Part shown: positions 1 through 8,541 of the stretch, one piece after another
Position numbering within the stretch: position 1 is the stretch's first letter
Layout of the letters: each line of letters begins with the position of its first letter
Source: Sulfuricurvum sp. MLSB
Lineage (GTDB): Bacteria; Campylobacterota; Campylobacteria; Campylobacterales; Sulfurimonadaceae
DNA length: 64,000 nt
NCBI RefSeq assembly: GCF_000747095.1
Contig: NZ_JQGL01000006.1
Location: 1 to 64,000, forward strand
Direction: 5' to 3'
The notes under the pieces: model-generated
What the model was told of the DNA's origin: nothing
Database searches by the model: none
Seen by the model: the letters and a program-made list of their open reading frames with translations, nothing else
Translations under genes and position numbers: made by a program

Positions 1-1
1 A

Positions 2-817
2 CGGGTATTGCGCAAAGAGCAGCTTTATTTTGATATGGTGTGCGAGTGGATCAACCGCCGTAGCCTCTTTAAAATGCACTGGGGATACAAACGTGCCGGC
101 ATGGACGCCAATGAGTATAAAAAGCTCCTTGAGAGCAAAGTGTATCCCGCGTATGAGCGGATCAAAAAAGAGATCGTCAAACGGGGACTGTTTGACCCTA
201 CGGTAATTTACGGATACTATCCCGTACGCAGCAGCGACCAAGAGCTGCTGATTTTCGATGAAAGCTGCGGGTGGAATAGTGACGAAAATGCGAATCGACA
301 GCCGTTGGATGCAGTGATCGGCAATGCCAAATACGTCTTCGAATTTCCGCGTCAGCGCAAAGCGCCTCACCGCGCGCTGAGTGATTTTTTCGCCCATACG
401 CGCGATGATGTTTTGCCGCTTACCTGTGTGAGCGTGGGGGATAGATTTAGCGAGTATGAAAAAGAGCTGTACGCCAATAATGAATATCTCGAATACAACA
501 TGGTGCACGGATTTGGGGTGGAGCTGGCTGAGGCTTTGGCGGAAGTGGCGCACAAACAAATCCGGTTAGACCTGAACATCGCGCACGACGATGAAGGGTT
601 CAGCCTGCGCGACGTCCGATTGAACCGCTATCAGGGGGCACGTTATTCCTTCGGCTACCCTGCATGCCCTGATTTGGAACAAAGCCGAATCATCTTTGAT
701 CTGTTGCGCCCCGAAGAGTTCGGGATCACCCTCAGCGAAACCTTCCAGATTCACCCGGAACAGAGCACGACGGCGCTCGTCGTCCATCACAAAGAGGCGA
801 CGTATTACAGCATCTAA
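2..817 (+). CDS. metH: Methionine synthase MetH, C-terminal part (partial)
   Basis: The frame is open at the left edge, so this is the last ~271 residues of a longer protein; the TTG at position 8 is not a start. It matches the AdoMet-binding reactivation domain of cobalamin-dependent methionine synthase, which reductively remethylates cob(II)alamin so the enzyme can keep transferring methyl groups from methyltetrahydrofolate to homocysteine. Visible marks are the family-typical VIYGYYPVRS segment and, near the end, YSFGYPACPD, which corresponds to the AdoMet-binding RxxxGYxxCPD motif, with R replaced by another spacing (GARYSFGYPACPD). The upstream B12 and homocysteine domains lie outside the window. 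Followed by a palindromic hairpin at 829-854. Cytoplasmic. Confidence 0.93.
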   Translation, partial: RVLRKEQLYFDMVCEWINRRSLFKMHWGYKRAGMDANEYKKLLESKVYPAYERIKKEIVKRGLFDPTVIYGYYPVRSSDQELLIFDESCGWNSDENANRQPLDAVIGNAKYVFEFPRQRKAPHRALSDFFAHTRDDVLPLTCVSVGDRFSEYEKELYANNEYLEYNMVHGFGVELAEALAEVAHKQIRLDLNIAHDDEGFSLRDVRLNRYQGARYSFGYPACPDLEQSRIIFDLLRPEEFGITLSETFQIHPEQSTTALVVHHKEATYYSI

Positions 818-828
818 ATCCTTATGTC

Positions 829-854
829 CCTTTTTTTGTTCCGGCAAAAAAAGG
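829..854. terminator. Hairpin between the convergent metH and rarA genes
   Basis: A perfect 10-bp inverted repeat (CCTTTTTTTG / CAAAAAAAGG) with a six-base TTCCGG loop lies 11 bases after the metH stop. The stem itself is T/A-rich and is not followed by a clean T run, so it may be a weak bidirectional terminator or an intergenic palindrome. The rest of 855-945 is non-coding and contains no feature I recognise apart from GCGC-rich short repeats. Confidence 0.45.
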
Positions 855-945
855 AACCAAAAAAACCTCATCTGACTGATGGTTCGCTACGCGCGACTCT
901 CGCACTACTGCTTCGCGCGCGGCTCATTTACATCATTCAGATTTC

Positions 946-2121
946 TTACTCTTTGGAACTGTTCCACACTTTTGCAATCCACTCCCCCATCTTCGCTTCG
1001 TAACCGATCGGTTTGAATTCAACGAATTTGAGCGGCTTGGAGAGATATTTTTGGTTCACCCATCCGCCTGCGTCGTGCGGATACAGATACCCTTTGTGCT
1101 GTTGGCGCAAGTGTTCGGGAATTTCGAGGATAACGCCGTTTCTGACAGCCTGCTGTGCGGCATTGATTGCGTTGTAGGCCGAGTTTGATTTCGGTGAGGC
1201 ACACAGGTAGATGACCGCCTGAGAGAGGATGATCCGCGCTTCGGGATAGCCGATCTGCTTCACGCTCGTCATGGCCGAAGTCGTCAGCGTCAGCGCCTGC
1301 GGATTGGCATTTCCCACATCCTCGCTGGCAAGGATCACGAGACGTCTGGCGATAAATTCGGGAGGTTCTCCCCCCTCGATCAGACGGGCGAGGTAATAGA
1401 CCGCCGCATCGGGGTCTGAGCCTCGAATGCTCTTAATGAGGGCGGAAGCAAGGTCGTAATGCACCCCCGCTTCGGAGCTTCCCCGTGCCTGTGCGGCGGG
1501 GCGGAGCGATTTGAGCAATTTCACCGTAATCGGTTTGTTGAGCGCCACTGCGACTTCAAGCAGTTTGAGCATCGCCCGGGCGTCTCCGCCCGAACTTGCC
1601 ACCAGATATTCGCGCGCTTCTTCGTCCGTTTCCACGCCTGTTCTGGCTAACAGATTTTCTAACGCATCCAAACCGATTTCGCGCAGTTCGAATAAAAGCG
1701 AGCGCGAGCGCATCGCCGCATTTAGCGAAAAATAGGGGTTTTCGGTCGATGCCCCGATAACTAACACGCTGTTTTTTTCCATAACCGGCAATAACACTTC
1801 CTGCTGATTCTTTGCAAGGCGGTGTACCTCATCGATGAAAATCAGCGGCCGGGTCAATGCCCCTTCGTATTGGTCGAAAATTTTGCGAAGCTGCTCGATT
1901 TTGAGCGAGGTCGCGTTGAATTCGTAAAACGGCAAATCCATCACGTCAGCGATGATACGCGCCAGAGAGGTCTTGCCCGAACCGGGAGGACCGTAGAAAA
2001 AAGAGTGGGTAAGATTTCCCCCTTCGCACAAAGTGCGCAGAGGAGCATCGGATGAGCATAAATGATCCTGCCCGACAACTTCGTCGAAGCTTTTAGGGCG
2101 GAGGAGGTAGGTGAAGTCCAA
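946..2121 (-). CDS. rarA: Replication-associated recombination protein RarA (MgsA), AAA+ ATPase
   Basis: A clamp-loader-like AAA+ ATPase of the RarA/MgsA/WRNIP1 family, which acts at stalled replication forks. The protein (~391 residues) opens with the family-typical LLRPKSFDEVVGQDHL, followed by Walker A GPPGSGKTSLA, Walker B FIDEVHR and sensor 1 GASTENPYFSL; the C-terminal oligomerisation domain includes a SEDVGNANPQALTLT-like stretch. The ORF track extends to 2205, but that would overlap yjbQ by ~80 bases. I chose the TTG at 2121, five bases after the yjbQ stop, since the family N-terminus begins there. Likely the last gene of a leftward run kdsD-rluB-yjbQ-rarA. Convergent with metH. Confidence 0.92.
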   Translation of the reverse strand: MDFTYLLRPKSFDEVVGQDHLCSSDAPLRTLCEGGNLTHSFFYGPPGSGKTSLARIIADVMDLPFYEFNATSLKIEQLRKIFDQYEGALTRPLIFIDEVHRLAKNQQEVLLPVMEKNSVLVIGASTENPYFSLNAAMRSRSLLFELREIGLDALENLLARTGVETDEEAREYLVASSGGDARAMLKLLEVAVALNKPITVKLLKSLRPAAQARGSSEAGVHYDLASALIKSIRGSDPDAAVYYLARLIEGGEPPEFIARRLVILASEDVGNANPQALTLTTSAMTSVKQIGYPEARIILSQAVIYLCASPKSNSAYNAINAAQQAVRNGVILEIPEHLRQQHKGYLYPHDAGGWVNQKYLSKPLKFVEFKPIGYEAKMGEWIAKVWNSSKE

Positions 2122-2126
2122 AAACG

Positions 2127-2525
2127 TTATCCCGCAATAACCTTGATGACTACTTCGCGTTCCTGTCTTGGGCCGTCGAATTCGCCGAAAAACACTCCCT
2201 GCCATTTCCCGAACATCGGGCGCCCGCCATGGACCGGGATCGTCACGGATGCGCCCATGCGCGAAGATTTCAGGTGGGCGGCGGCATTGGAGCCTACATG
2301 GGTGTAATGCTCGTCGCTGGGAATTGTTTTGGACAATGCAGCCAGCAGATCGCGGCGAAGATTCGGATCGGCATTTTCAAACAAAAATACGCTTCCCGTC
2401 GTGTGGGGGGTAAAAACGACACAAATGCCCTCTTTGACACCTGATGTAATGACCGCTTCACTCACCTCATTGCTGATATCCATTAGCTGCGTTTTGTGGC
2501 TGGTCGGAAATTTCAATGTTTTCAT
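2127..2525 (-). CDS. yjbQ: YjbQ/UPF0047 family protein
   Basis: A 132-residue cytoplasmic protein of the YjbQ (UPF0047) family, also called the secondary thiamine-phosphate synthase family because some members complement thiE loss; the true role is unsettled. Family marks are GICVVFTPHTTGSVFLFE near residue 35, NADPNLRRDLLAAL, then HLKSSRMGASVTIPVHGGR and the terminal GEFDGPRQEREVVIKVI. His residues in HTTG and the SDEHYTH region form the family's metal site. Length is normal. The gene overlaps the upstream pseudouridine synthase by four bases and sits just before rarA. No thiamine gene is adjacent, although thiG lies 4 kb away, so a thiamine role is not supported by context. Confidence 0.88.
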   Translation of the reverse strand: MKTLKFPTSHKTQLMDISNEVSEAVITSGVKEGICVVFTPHTTGSVFLFENADPNLRRDLLAALSKTIPSDEHYTHVGSNAAAHLKSSRMGASVTIPVHGGRPMFGKWQGVFFGEFDGPRQEREVVIKVIAG

Positions 2526-3493
2526 TTTTTGCGTTCACCTTGTGTAAATTTTTTTTCCGGTTTGTATTTATTTGTGCTGAAAGAATCATTCGCCGGCTTG
2601 GATTTAGATTTTGCCTTCTCTTTGCTGAAAGCTCTTTTTTCCGGCTTCGGTTTTTCTTTTAGGAACTTCGGTTCAGATTCCCCTTCGGCTTTGGGAAACT
2701 TCTTCTCCGATTTTTGTTTGGTTTTTTCCGATTTTTCAACCGCATCCAAGAATTCCCGCAAAGAGACGTATTCGTTGCGTTCTAAAAAGCGAACTTTTCC
2801 GGTCGGAAGATTATTCAGGTCGATTCCCCCGAAACTGAGCCGTTTGAGGTCAACGACTTCGGCACCGAAATGGGCGAAAAAACGGCGGAGTTCGCGGTTT
2901 TGCCCCTCGCCGATCGCGACTTTGAGCACCGAAAAATCACCCTGGTTTTTCTGGATCTGGTAAGCGTAAAAAGGGGCGAAATTCATCGATCCGATTTCCG
3001 AATGCTCATGTGCCCCGGCGCTGGCATCTTCGAGTTCGAGCCCTTCGCCCATCGCAACCTTCATCGCATCCGTAACGGGGCCTTTGATCTTGATCTTGTA
3101 CACCCGCTCCATCTTCGACGTCATCAATGCCGTCGCAACGCGCGATGCGTCGGTAAGAAGCAGCAAGCCTTCCGAAGCGTAGTCGAGCCGTCCGACGGGG
3201 ATGAAATGGCGGTACTGCTTTGCAAGCGAATCGTAAATGGTCTTGCGCCCCTGCGGGTCTTTTTTCGTTACCAGTTCACCGCGCGGCTTGTTATAGACGA
3301 TCACGGTAAACTGATCGTGTGCGGTCACCTTGTTGCCGCTGATACTGACGTTTGCCGTCCGCTCATCCACCTGTGTCGCGGGATTTTTTTCGATCTCGCC
3401 GTCGATACGGACATATCCGTCCAAAATAGCCTGATCGGCTTCGCGGCGCGAATACGTCGAGTAGTGGGCGATAAATTTGTTCAGACGCATCAT
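2522..3493 (-). CDS. rluB: rRNA large-subunit pseudouridine synthase, RluB/RsuA family
   Basis: A 323-residue RsuA/RluB-type enzyme that isomerises specific uridines in rRNA to pseudouridine. An S4 RNA-binding domain fills residues ~1-60 (MRLNKFIAHYSTYSRREAD), followed by the catalytic domain with GRLDYASEGLLLLTD, whose Asp is the catalytic nucleophile. After ~residue 240 comes a long Lys/Glu/Pro-rich, low-complexity tail that probably is disordered and may help bind RNA; such a tail is not part of the core fold. The start ATG at 3493 overlaps the kdsD stop (ATGA), so translation of the two is probably coupled. RluB versus RluE or RsuA cannot be decided from the sequence alone. Confidence 0.85.
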   Translation of the reverse strand: MMRLNKFIAHYSTYSRREADQAILDGYVRIDGEIEKNPATQVDERTANVSISGNKVTAHDQFTVIVYNKPRGELVTKKDPQGRKTIYDSLAKQYRHFIPVGRLDYASEGLLLLTDASRVATALMTSKMERVYKIKIKGPVTDAMKVAMGEGLELEDASAGAHEHSEIGSMNFAPFYAYQIQKNQGDFSVLKVAIGEGQNRELRRFFAHFGAEVVDLKRLSFGGIDLNNLPTGKVRFLERNEYVSLREFLDAVEKSEKTKQKSEKKFPKAEGESEPKFLKEKPKPEKRAFSKEKAKSKSKPANDSFSTNKYKPEKKFTQGERKK

Positions 3494-4458
3494 GAGATAC
3501 CTGCTTCCACGAGAGTATGAAGGTGCAGAGCACCCTGAATGACGCCGGTTTTGTCCGTAACGACCAGCAACTGGATTTTTTTGTTCTCGATCAGCACCAA
3601 CGCATCGCTGGCCAACATCGTCGCATCGTCAATCACAAGCGGATTTTTCGTAGCATAAGCCGATGCCGGAGCATCAAGCGAGAACGATTCGTTCATCAGC
3701 GCACGGCGAATATCCCCGTCGCTGAGAAGCCCGGAGAGTTTCCCCTGCGCGTCACGCAGCATCACCGTCCCCAAACGTCCCTCGCTCAGAGCCAAAATGG
3801 CTTCTTTGAGCGACGTGCTTTCCTCGACGATCGGAAGGTTTTCCGTCCGCATCAAATCAGAAACTTTGACAAACAACCGTTTGCCGAGTGAGCCGCCGGG
3901 ATGAAACGAGGCAAAATCCTCTTTTTGAAAATTGCGCGCCCTCATCAGGCACACCGCAAGGGCATCACCCATTGCCAGCGTCAGAGTCGTCGAGCTGGTA
4001 GGCGCCGCATCGAGAGGACACGCTTCTTTGCTGACGTTGATGTTGATCACCACGTCGCTGGTGCGTCCGAGGGTCGAAGCATTATTACGGGTCATCCCGA
4101 TCAAAGGGATATCAAAACGCTTGATATGGGGAAGGATTGAGCTGAGTTCCTCGCTCTCGCCGCTGTAGCTGATCGCAAGGACAGCATCCTCTTTCCCGAT
4201 CATTCCCAGATCGCCGTGAAGAGCCTCGGTAGGATGGAGGAAAAAACTCGGCGTTCCGGTCGACGCAAACGTCGCGGCGATTTTGGCCCCGATAAGACCC
4301 GATTTTCCGACACCGGTCACGATCAGTTTTCCTTTGCACGAAAGAATGATCTCTACGGCACGGATGATTTCTCCGTCTAACCGCTCCATCGCTTCGCGGA
4401 GCATGGCCGCTTCGATTTCAAGTGTGTTTTTGGCTATTGCGATATAATCGTTGTTCAT
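3490..4458 (-). CDS. kdsD: D-arabinose 5-phosphate isomerase KdsD (KpsF/GutQ family)
   Basis: Interconverts D-ribulose 5-phosphate and D-arabinose 5-phosphate, the first committed step towards Kdo for lipopolysaccharide. The 322-residue protein has the full family layout: an N-terminal SIS sugar-isomerase domain (VTGVGKSGLIGAKIAATFAS, then HPTEALHGDLGM with the catalytic His) and two CBS domains from ~residue 205 to the end. Length matches E. coli KdsD. A TATAAT hexamer on the minus strand at 4466-4471 lies only eight bases before the ATG at 4458, which would give a leaderless or nearly leaderless mRNA if used. First gene of the leftward run and divergent from nnrD. Confidence 0.92.
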   Translation of the reverse strand: MNNDYIAIAKNTLEIEAAMLREAMERLDGEIIRAVEIILSCKGKLIVTGVGKSGLIGAKIAATFASTGTPSFFLHPTEALHGDLGMIGKEDAVLAISYSGESEELSSILPHIKRFDIPLIGMTRNNASTLGRTSDVVININVSKEACPLDAAPTSSTTLTLAMGDALAVCLMRARNFQKEDFASFHPGGSLGKRLFVKVSDLMRTENLPIVEESTSLKEAILALSEGRLGTVMLRDAQGKLSGLLSDGDIRRALMNESFSLDAPASAYATKNPLVIDDATMLASDALVLIENKKIQLLVVTDKTGVIQGALHLHTLVEAGIS

Positions 4459-4502
4459 AAAAATAATTATAGCCGAATAACCTTATTAATTCAGGTCTTG
4501 AC

Positions 4503-5894
4503 ATGCGCAACCTTTATCTTGAAGTCAGTTCACTCGATCAACGTGCCGTCTCCAAATTCGGTCTGTCCGAAGAGATTATGATGGAACATGCCGCCCTAGC
4601 GCTGAAAGCGGCTATCTGCCGTCGTTTTCCTGCCGGTTTGAGAGTTTTGATCGTGTGCGGCAGCGGCAATAACGGAGCCGACGGGCTTGCACTGGCACGG
4701 CTGCTGCTTGGGGAATACGACGTTTGCGTTCATCTCCCCTTTGGGGCTTCTTCTCCTCTCGCACAGCTGCAGCGCTCCCGCCTTGAAGCACTGGAGATCA
4801 ACCATACCGAGATAGGGAATGCCTACGACGTGATTGTCGATGCGATGTTCGGCAGCGGCCTCTCGCGGCCTCTTGGCCCCACCGCAGCGGAAGTGATCGA
4901 TCGGATCAACGCGATGGAGGGATTCAAAATCGCGTGCGACGTTCCCAGCGGGCTTTATCCGAACGGTACGCATGAGAGTCATGTCTTTCGTGCCGATCTG
5001 ACCGTGACGATGGGCGGTCTCAAACGGGGGCTGTTCAGCGACGCGGCCAAAGAGGTTGCAGGCGAGATCGATTCATGCGACCTGGGAGTTCCGCGCTCTT
5101 TTTACGAAACCCCGTCTTCATGGCAGTTGCTGGAAGAATCGGATTTAAACCTTCCTCGACGCATCCATGCCTCGGCGCACAAAGGGCACTACGGCCATCT
5201 ATCGGTCGTGTGCGGCGAGAAAACGGGAGCGGCAGTGATCGCCGGCTCCGCGGCGTTACGGTTCGGTGCCGGACTGGTTAGCCTGATCAGCAACGAAAAC
5301 GTCCGTATCCCTTACGAACTGATGCAAAGCCATTCCCTCCCCGCTACGACAACCGCCATTGCGGTGGGAATGGGGCTGGGGAGCGAATTCGACGACGAAG
5401 AGCTCGCGCAACTGCTGGAGAACGAACTGCCGATGGTATTGGATGCCGATATTTTGACTCATCCGATACTCGCCAGATTGCTGAAGCGGCAACGGATCAT
5501 TTTGACCCCCCATCCCAAAGAGTTCACACGGCTTCTGCGGTGCTGCGAAATCGCCGACATCGACGTCGACACTCTCCAAAACGACCGCTTCGGTTACGCC
5601 GAACGGTTCTGCACCGCCTATCCCAATGCCGTTTTGGTGCTAAAAGGTTCCAATGTCATCATCGGACACCATGAGCGTTTTTACGTCAATCCGCACGGTA
5701 CCGTTGCCTTGGCTAAAGGGGGAAGCGGCGATGTACTCGGAGGACTGATCGGCGCCCTGCTGGCACAAGGATATGAGCCTCTTGACGCCGCCGTTCAAGG
5801 ATCGCTTGCCCATACGTTCGGCGCTAAAAGCTGGGATCGCGGCAACTATGCCCTGACACCGTTTGACCTTATTGAAAGAATTACCCATTTATGA
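4503..5894 (+). CDS. nnr: Bifunctional NAD(P)H-hydrate repair enzyme Nnr (YjeF/NnrD)
   Basis: Repairs damaged NAD(P)HX. The N-terminal YjeF_N half (residues ~1-200) is the epimerase, with VCGSGNNGADGLALARLL and DVPSGL; the C-terminal half is the ADP- or ATP-dependent dehydratase of the ribokinase-like fold, with LTPHPKEFTRLL, KGSNVIIG and the catalytic GGSGDVLGG near residue 410. The total of 463 residues is slightly short of E. coli YjeF but both halves have their key motifs. Starts at an ATG right after the divergent spacer with kdsD. Its stop overlaps the purN start (ATGA), so the two form an operon. Confidence 0.93.
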   Translation: MRNLYLEVSSLDQRAVSKFGLSEEIMMEHAALALKAAICRRFPAGLRVLIVCGSGNNGADGLALARLLLGEYDVCVHLPFGASSPLAQLQRSRLEALEINHTEIGNAYDVIVDAMFGSGLSRPLGPTAAEVIDRINAMEGFKIACDVPSGLYPNGTHESHVFRADLTVTMGGLKRGLFSDAAKEVAGEIDSCDLGVPRSFYETPSSWQLLEESDLNLPRRIHASAHKGHYGHLSVVCGEKTGAAVIAGSAALRFGAGLVSLISNENVRIPYELMQSHSLPATTTAIAVGMGLGSEFDDEELAQLLENELPMVLDADILTHPILARLLKRQRIILTPHPKEFTRLLRCCEIADIDVDTLQNDRFGYAERFCTAYPNAVLVLKGSNVIIGHHERFYVNPHGTVALAKGGSGDVLGGLIGALLAQGYEPLDAAVQGSLAHTFGAKSWDRGNYALTPFDLIERITHL

Positions 5895-6448
5895 AACGCA
5901 TTGTGACCTTGTTTAGCGGCGAGGGGACTAACCTCGCCAACCTGATCGAAAAGCTCCACCTCAAGCATTGCGCGATCATCGCTGCCATCACCAACAATCC
6001 CGAAGCCGGAGGAATTGCCAAAGCCCGTTCCGCTGGAATTCCCGTCGAAATTCTGGATCATCGCGAATTTGAAAGCCGGGAGAGTTACGATGCGGCGTTG
6101 GTCGAACTGATCGGCGAATACGACCCGGATTTGGTCGTTCTGTGCGGATTCATGCGGATCCTCACCCCCGTCTTTACATCGCAAGTCCGCTCGATTAACC
6201 TTCATCCCGCACTGCTCCCCGCATTCAAAGGAGCCCGCGCCATCGAACGCAGCTTCGAGAGTGACGAGAAAATATGCGGGGTGAGCGTACACTGGGTCAC
6301 CGACGAGCTCGATGGCGGGGAAGTCATCATGCAGCGATCCTTCGCTAAAAGCGACGGTGAGACCCTTGAGAGCTTCACGACGAAAATCCGTGCCATCGAG
6401 CATGAAATTTTACCCTTAAGCATTATCAGTCTGCTCAAAGAATCGTAG
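5891..6448 (+). CDS. purN: Phosphoribosylglycinamide formyltransferase PurN
   Basis: Transfers a formyl group from 10-formyltetrahydrofolate to GAR, the third step of purine synthesis. The 185-residue protein has the catalytic Asn-His-Asp triad: N and H in [17 protein letters not shown] and D in [14 protein letters not shown]. The [11 protein letters not shown] loop at the N-terminus binds the substrate phosphate. Length is typical for short bacterial PurN. It overlaps nnr by four bases. purM lies elsewhere in this window (57.2 kb), so purine genes are scattered here. Confidence 0.95.
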   Translation: MKRIVTLFSGEGTNLANLIEKLHLKHCAIIAAITNNPEAGGIAKARSAGIPVEILDHREFESRESYDAALVELIGEYDPDLVVLCGFMRILTPVFTSQVRSINLHPALLPAFKGARAIERSFESDEKICGVSVHWVTDELDGGEVIMQRSFAKSDGETLESFTTKIRAIEHEILPLSIISLLKES

Positions 6449-6503
6449 AATTCCTAAGATTTTCTATGCTATAAACCCCACATTAATTCAAAGGAGCCTA
6501 TCC

Positions 6504-7280
6504 ATGCATACTTTGCAAATCGGCAAATACACTCTCGGCAGCCGTTTGATCGTCGGCAGCGGTAAATACGATTCGTTTGAGATGACCAAAGCGGCTACGC
6601 TAGCCTCTGGCTCCGAACTCATTACCGTAGCGGTCCGCCGCCTCAACATCACCAACCCGAACGAACCGAATCTGCGCGACACGTTTGCGGGTACCAACGT
6701 CAAATTCCTTCCCAACTCGGCAGGATGCACGACGGCCGAAGAGGCGATTACCCTTTTTCGTCTCACCCGCGAAGCGACGGGGATTGATCTGATCAAACTC
6801 GAAGTGATCGGAGATACCCAGAAAACCCTCTATCCCGATGTCCTCGAAACGATCAAAGCGTGTGAAGTGTTGGCCAAAGACGGCTTTACGATCATGGCCT
6901 ACACCTCGGATGATCCGATCATGGCGCGCCGTCTCGAAGACGCGGGAGCGCACGCGATCATGCCTCTCGCCGCCCCGATCGGAAGCGGTCTTGGCGTGCA
7001 AAATCGCTATAACATCGTGTTTGTACGCGAAGCGGTCAAGGTGCCTATCATCGTTGATGCGGGAATTGGGTGTGCTTCTGATGCGGCATTGGCAATGGAG
7101 CTGGGTGCGGATGGCGTATTGACTAACACGGCGATTGCACAGGCGCAAAATCCGATGTTGATGGCCGAAGCTATGAAGAATGCGGTGATCGCGGGGCGAT
7201 TAAGCTACCTGGCGGGACGGATTCCGAAACGTCCGTACGCTACGGCTTCGTCACCTATCGACGGGATGATTCAGTTTTAA
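6504..7280 (+). CDS. thiG: Thiazole synthase ThiG
   Basis: Builds the thiazole phosphate part of thiamine from 1-deoxyxylulose 5-phosphate, dehydroglycine and ThiS-thiocarboxylate. The 258-residue TIM-barrel protein opens with the typical [16 protein letters not shown] and carries LIKLEVIGD, whose Lys forms the Schiff base, then [11 protein letters not shown] and [29 protein letters not shown]. Good start at 6504 with AAAGGAG upstream (spacing about 8). A TATAAA-like -10 near 6470 suggests its own promoter. No TPP riboswitch fold is seen in the ~55-base gap before it, and thiS/thiH are not adjacent. Confidence 0.96.
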   Translation: MHTLQIGKYTLGSRLIVGSGKYDSFEMTKAATLASGSELITVAVRRLNITNPNEPNLRDTFAGTNVKFLPNSAGCTTAEEAITLFRLTREATGIDLIKLEVIGDTQKTLYPDVLETIKACEVLAKDGFTIMAYTSDDPIMARRLEDAGAHAIMPLAAPIGSGLGVQNRYNIVFVREAVKVPIIVDAGIGCASDAALAMELGADGVLTNTAIAQAQNPMLMAEAMKNAVIAGRLSYLAGRIPKRPYATASSPIDGMIQF

Positions 7281-7289
7281 TACCTTCTA

Positions 7290-7315
7290 TACTTTTCTCG
7301 CTAAAGAGAAAAGTA
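7290..7315. terminator. Hairpin between convergent thiG and MFS genes
   Basis: Perfect 10-bp inverted repeat TACTTTTCTC / GAGAAAAGTA with a six-base loop sits between the two convergent stop codons, 9 bases after thiG and 2 before the MFS stop. Position suggests a bidirectional terminator; the T run is inside the stem rather than after it, so strength is uncertain. Confidence 0.5.
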
Positions 7316-7317
7316 CA

Positions 7318-8541
7318 TCACGCCTCTATGTAATCCAAATCCTCATGAAACGTTTCCCGCGTGTAATACAGCGCAATCAACGCAATCGAAAACGTCACTA
7401 CGCCGACCACAGCGGCTGATCCCAAAACTCCCATACTCTCTTTGAGAAGCATAAAGCTCGACGTGATGGGAACCACCGCGCCGCGGACGAAATTGGGAAC
7501 CGTGGTTGCGACGGTAGCGCGTATATTCGTTCCGAACTGCTCCGCCGCCATCGTAATAAAGAGCGCCCAGTAACCGCAGAACACCCCCAGAAAAAACGCG
7601 GCCATATAAAACATTTCCGCGCTCGCCCCGCTCAGTGTAAAATAGTACAGGACACTGACGACGGAAAACCCCATAAAAACGGCATACGCTTTTTTACGGC
7701 TTCTCATCTGCTGGGAGAGGTAACCACTGGCCAGATCGCCGACCGAGAGTCCGATGTAGGTGTACATCAGCGCCGCTCCGGCACTCACCTCCCCCTGGAT
7801 CGATAGCGCCTGCGCAAATTCGGGAGAAAACATCACCAAAACCCCGACAACATACCACAGCGGCATCCCGATTACAATCGCTTTGATGTATTTTGCAAAA
7901 AGTTTTTTATGGGCAAAAAGGGCGAAAAACTGCCCCCGTTTGATATCGTCGCTCACATGATGCTCAAACATCGCCGATTCCCGGACACGGAACCGCAAAA
8001 CAAGGAGCATAAAGCCCAATACCCCGCCGATGATATAGGCATTACGCCATGCAAAATGCTCTGCGACGATATTGGCCGCGACAACCCCAAGAACACCGAA
8101 CGCCGCGATCGTCATGACCCCGTATCCGCGCAGCTCTTTGGGGAGAATTTCGGCGACCAGCGTCACCCCAGCACCCAGTTCGCCGGCCAGGCCGATCCCT
8201 GCGATAAAACGAAGAATCGCGTACTGCTCTACATCGGTGACAAACGCATTGAGCAGATTCGCAACCGAATAGAGGATGATCGAGGCAAACAGCACCGACA
8301 ACCGCCCTTTTTTATCTCCGAGGATCCCCCATAATATCCCCCCTATCAACATTCCCGCCATCTGGGCGTTGAGGATGATCGATCCCCAATAGGTAATCCC
8401 CTCTTTGTCTAATCCGAGTTCGGTGAGACTCTCCACCCGAACGACGCCGAATAAAATCAGATCGTATATGTCGACAAAATACCCCATCGCGATGACGATG
8501 ACAGGCAGCGTCAGCACCTGCCGCAACGTAGATATACTCAT
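7318..8541 (-). CDS. MFS transporter, metabolite:H+ symporter-like
   Basis: A 407-residue inner-membrane protein with about 12 hydrophobic spans, typical of major-facilitator carriers. It resembles the metabolite:H+ symporter/sugar-porter branch: LGDKKGRLSVLFASI after TM2 is the MFS loop motif A, RFIAGIGLAGELGAGVTLVAE in TM4 and GYGVMTIAAFGVLG in TM5 follow that subgroup. The ORF track start at 8622 lies inside the upstream permease; I chose the ATG at 8541, which overlaps the permease stop as ATGA and gives a normal N-terminus. Substrate cannot be told from sequence. Co-transcribed with the APC permease upstream. Confidence 0.85.
   Translation of the reverse strand: MSISTLRQVLTLPVIVIAMGYFVDIYDLILFGVVRVESLTELGLDKEGITYWGSIILNAQMAGMLIGGILWGILGDKKGRLSVLFASIILYSVANLLNAFVTDVEQYAILRFIAGIGLAGELGAGVTLVAEILPKELRGYGVMTIAAFGVLGVVAANIVAEHFAWRNAYIIGGVLGFMLLVLRFRVRESAMFEHHVSDDIKRGQFFALFAHKKLFAKYIKAIVIGMPLWYVVGVLVMFSPEFAQALSIQGEVSAGAALMYTYIGLSVGDLASGYLSQQMRSRKKAYAVFMGFSVVSVLYYFTLSGASAEMFYMAAFFLGVFCGYWALFITMAAEQFGTNIRATVATTVPNFVRGAVVPITSSFMLLKESMGVLGSAAVVGVVTFSIALIALYYTRETFHEDLDYIEA

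Noticed and set aside
6450-6503. TPP riboswitch before thiG
   Set aside because: The gap is about 55 bases and shows no THI-box conserved sequence.
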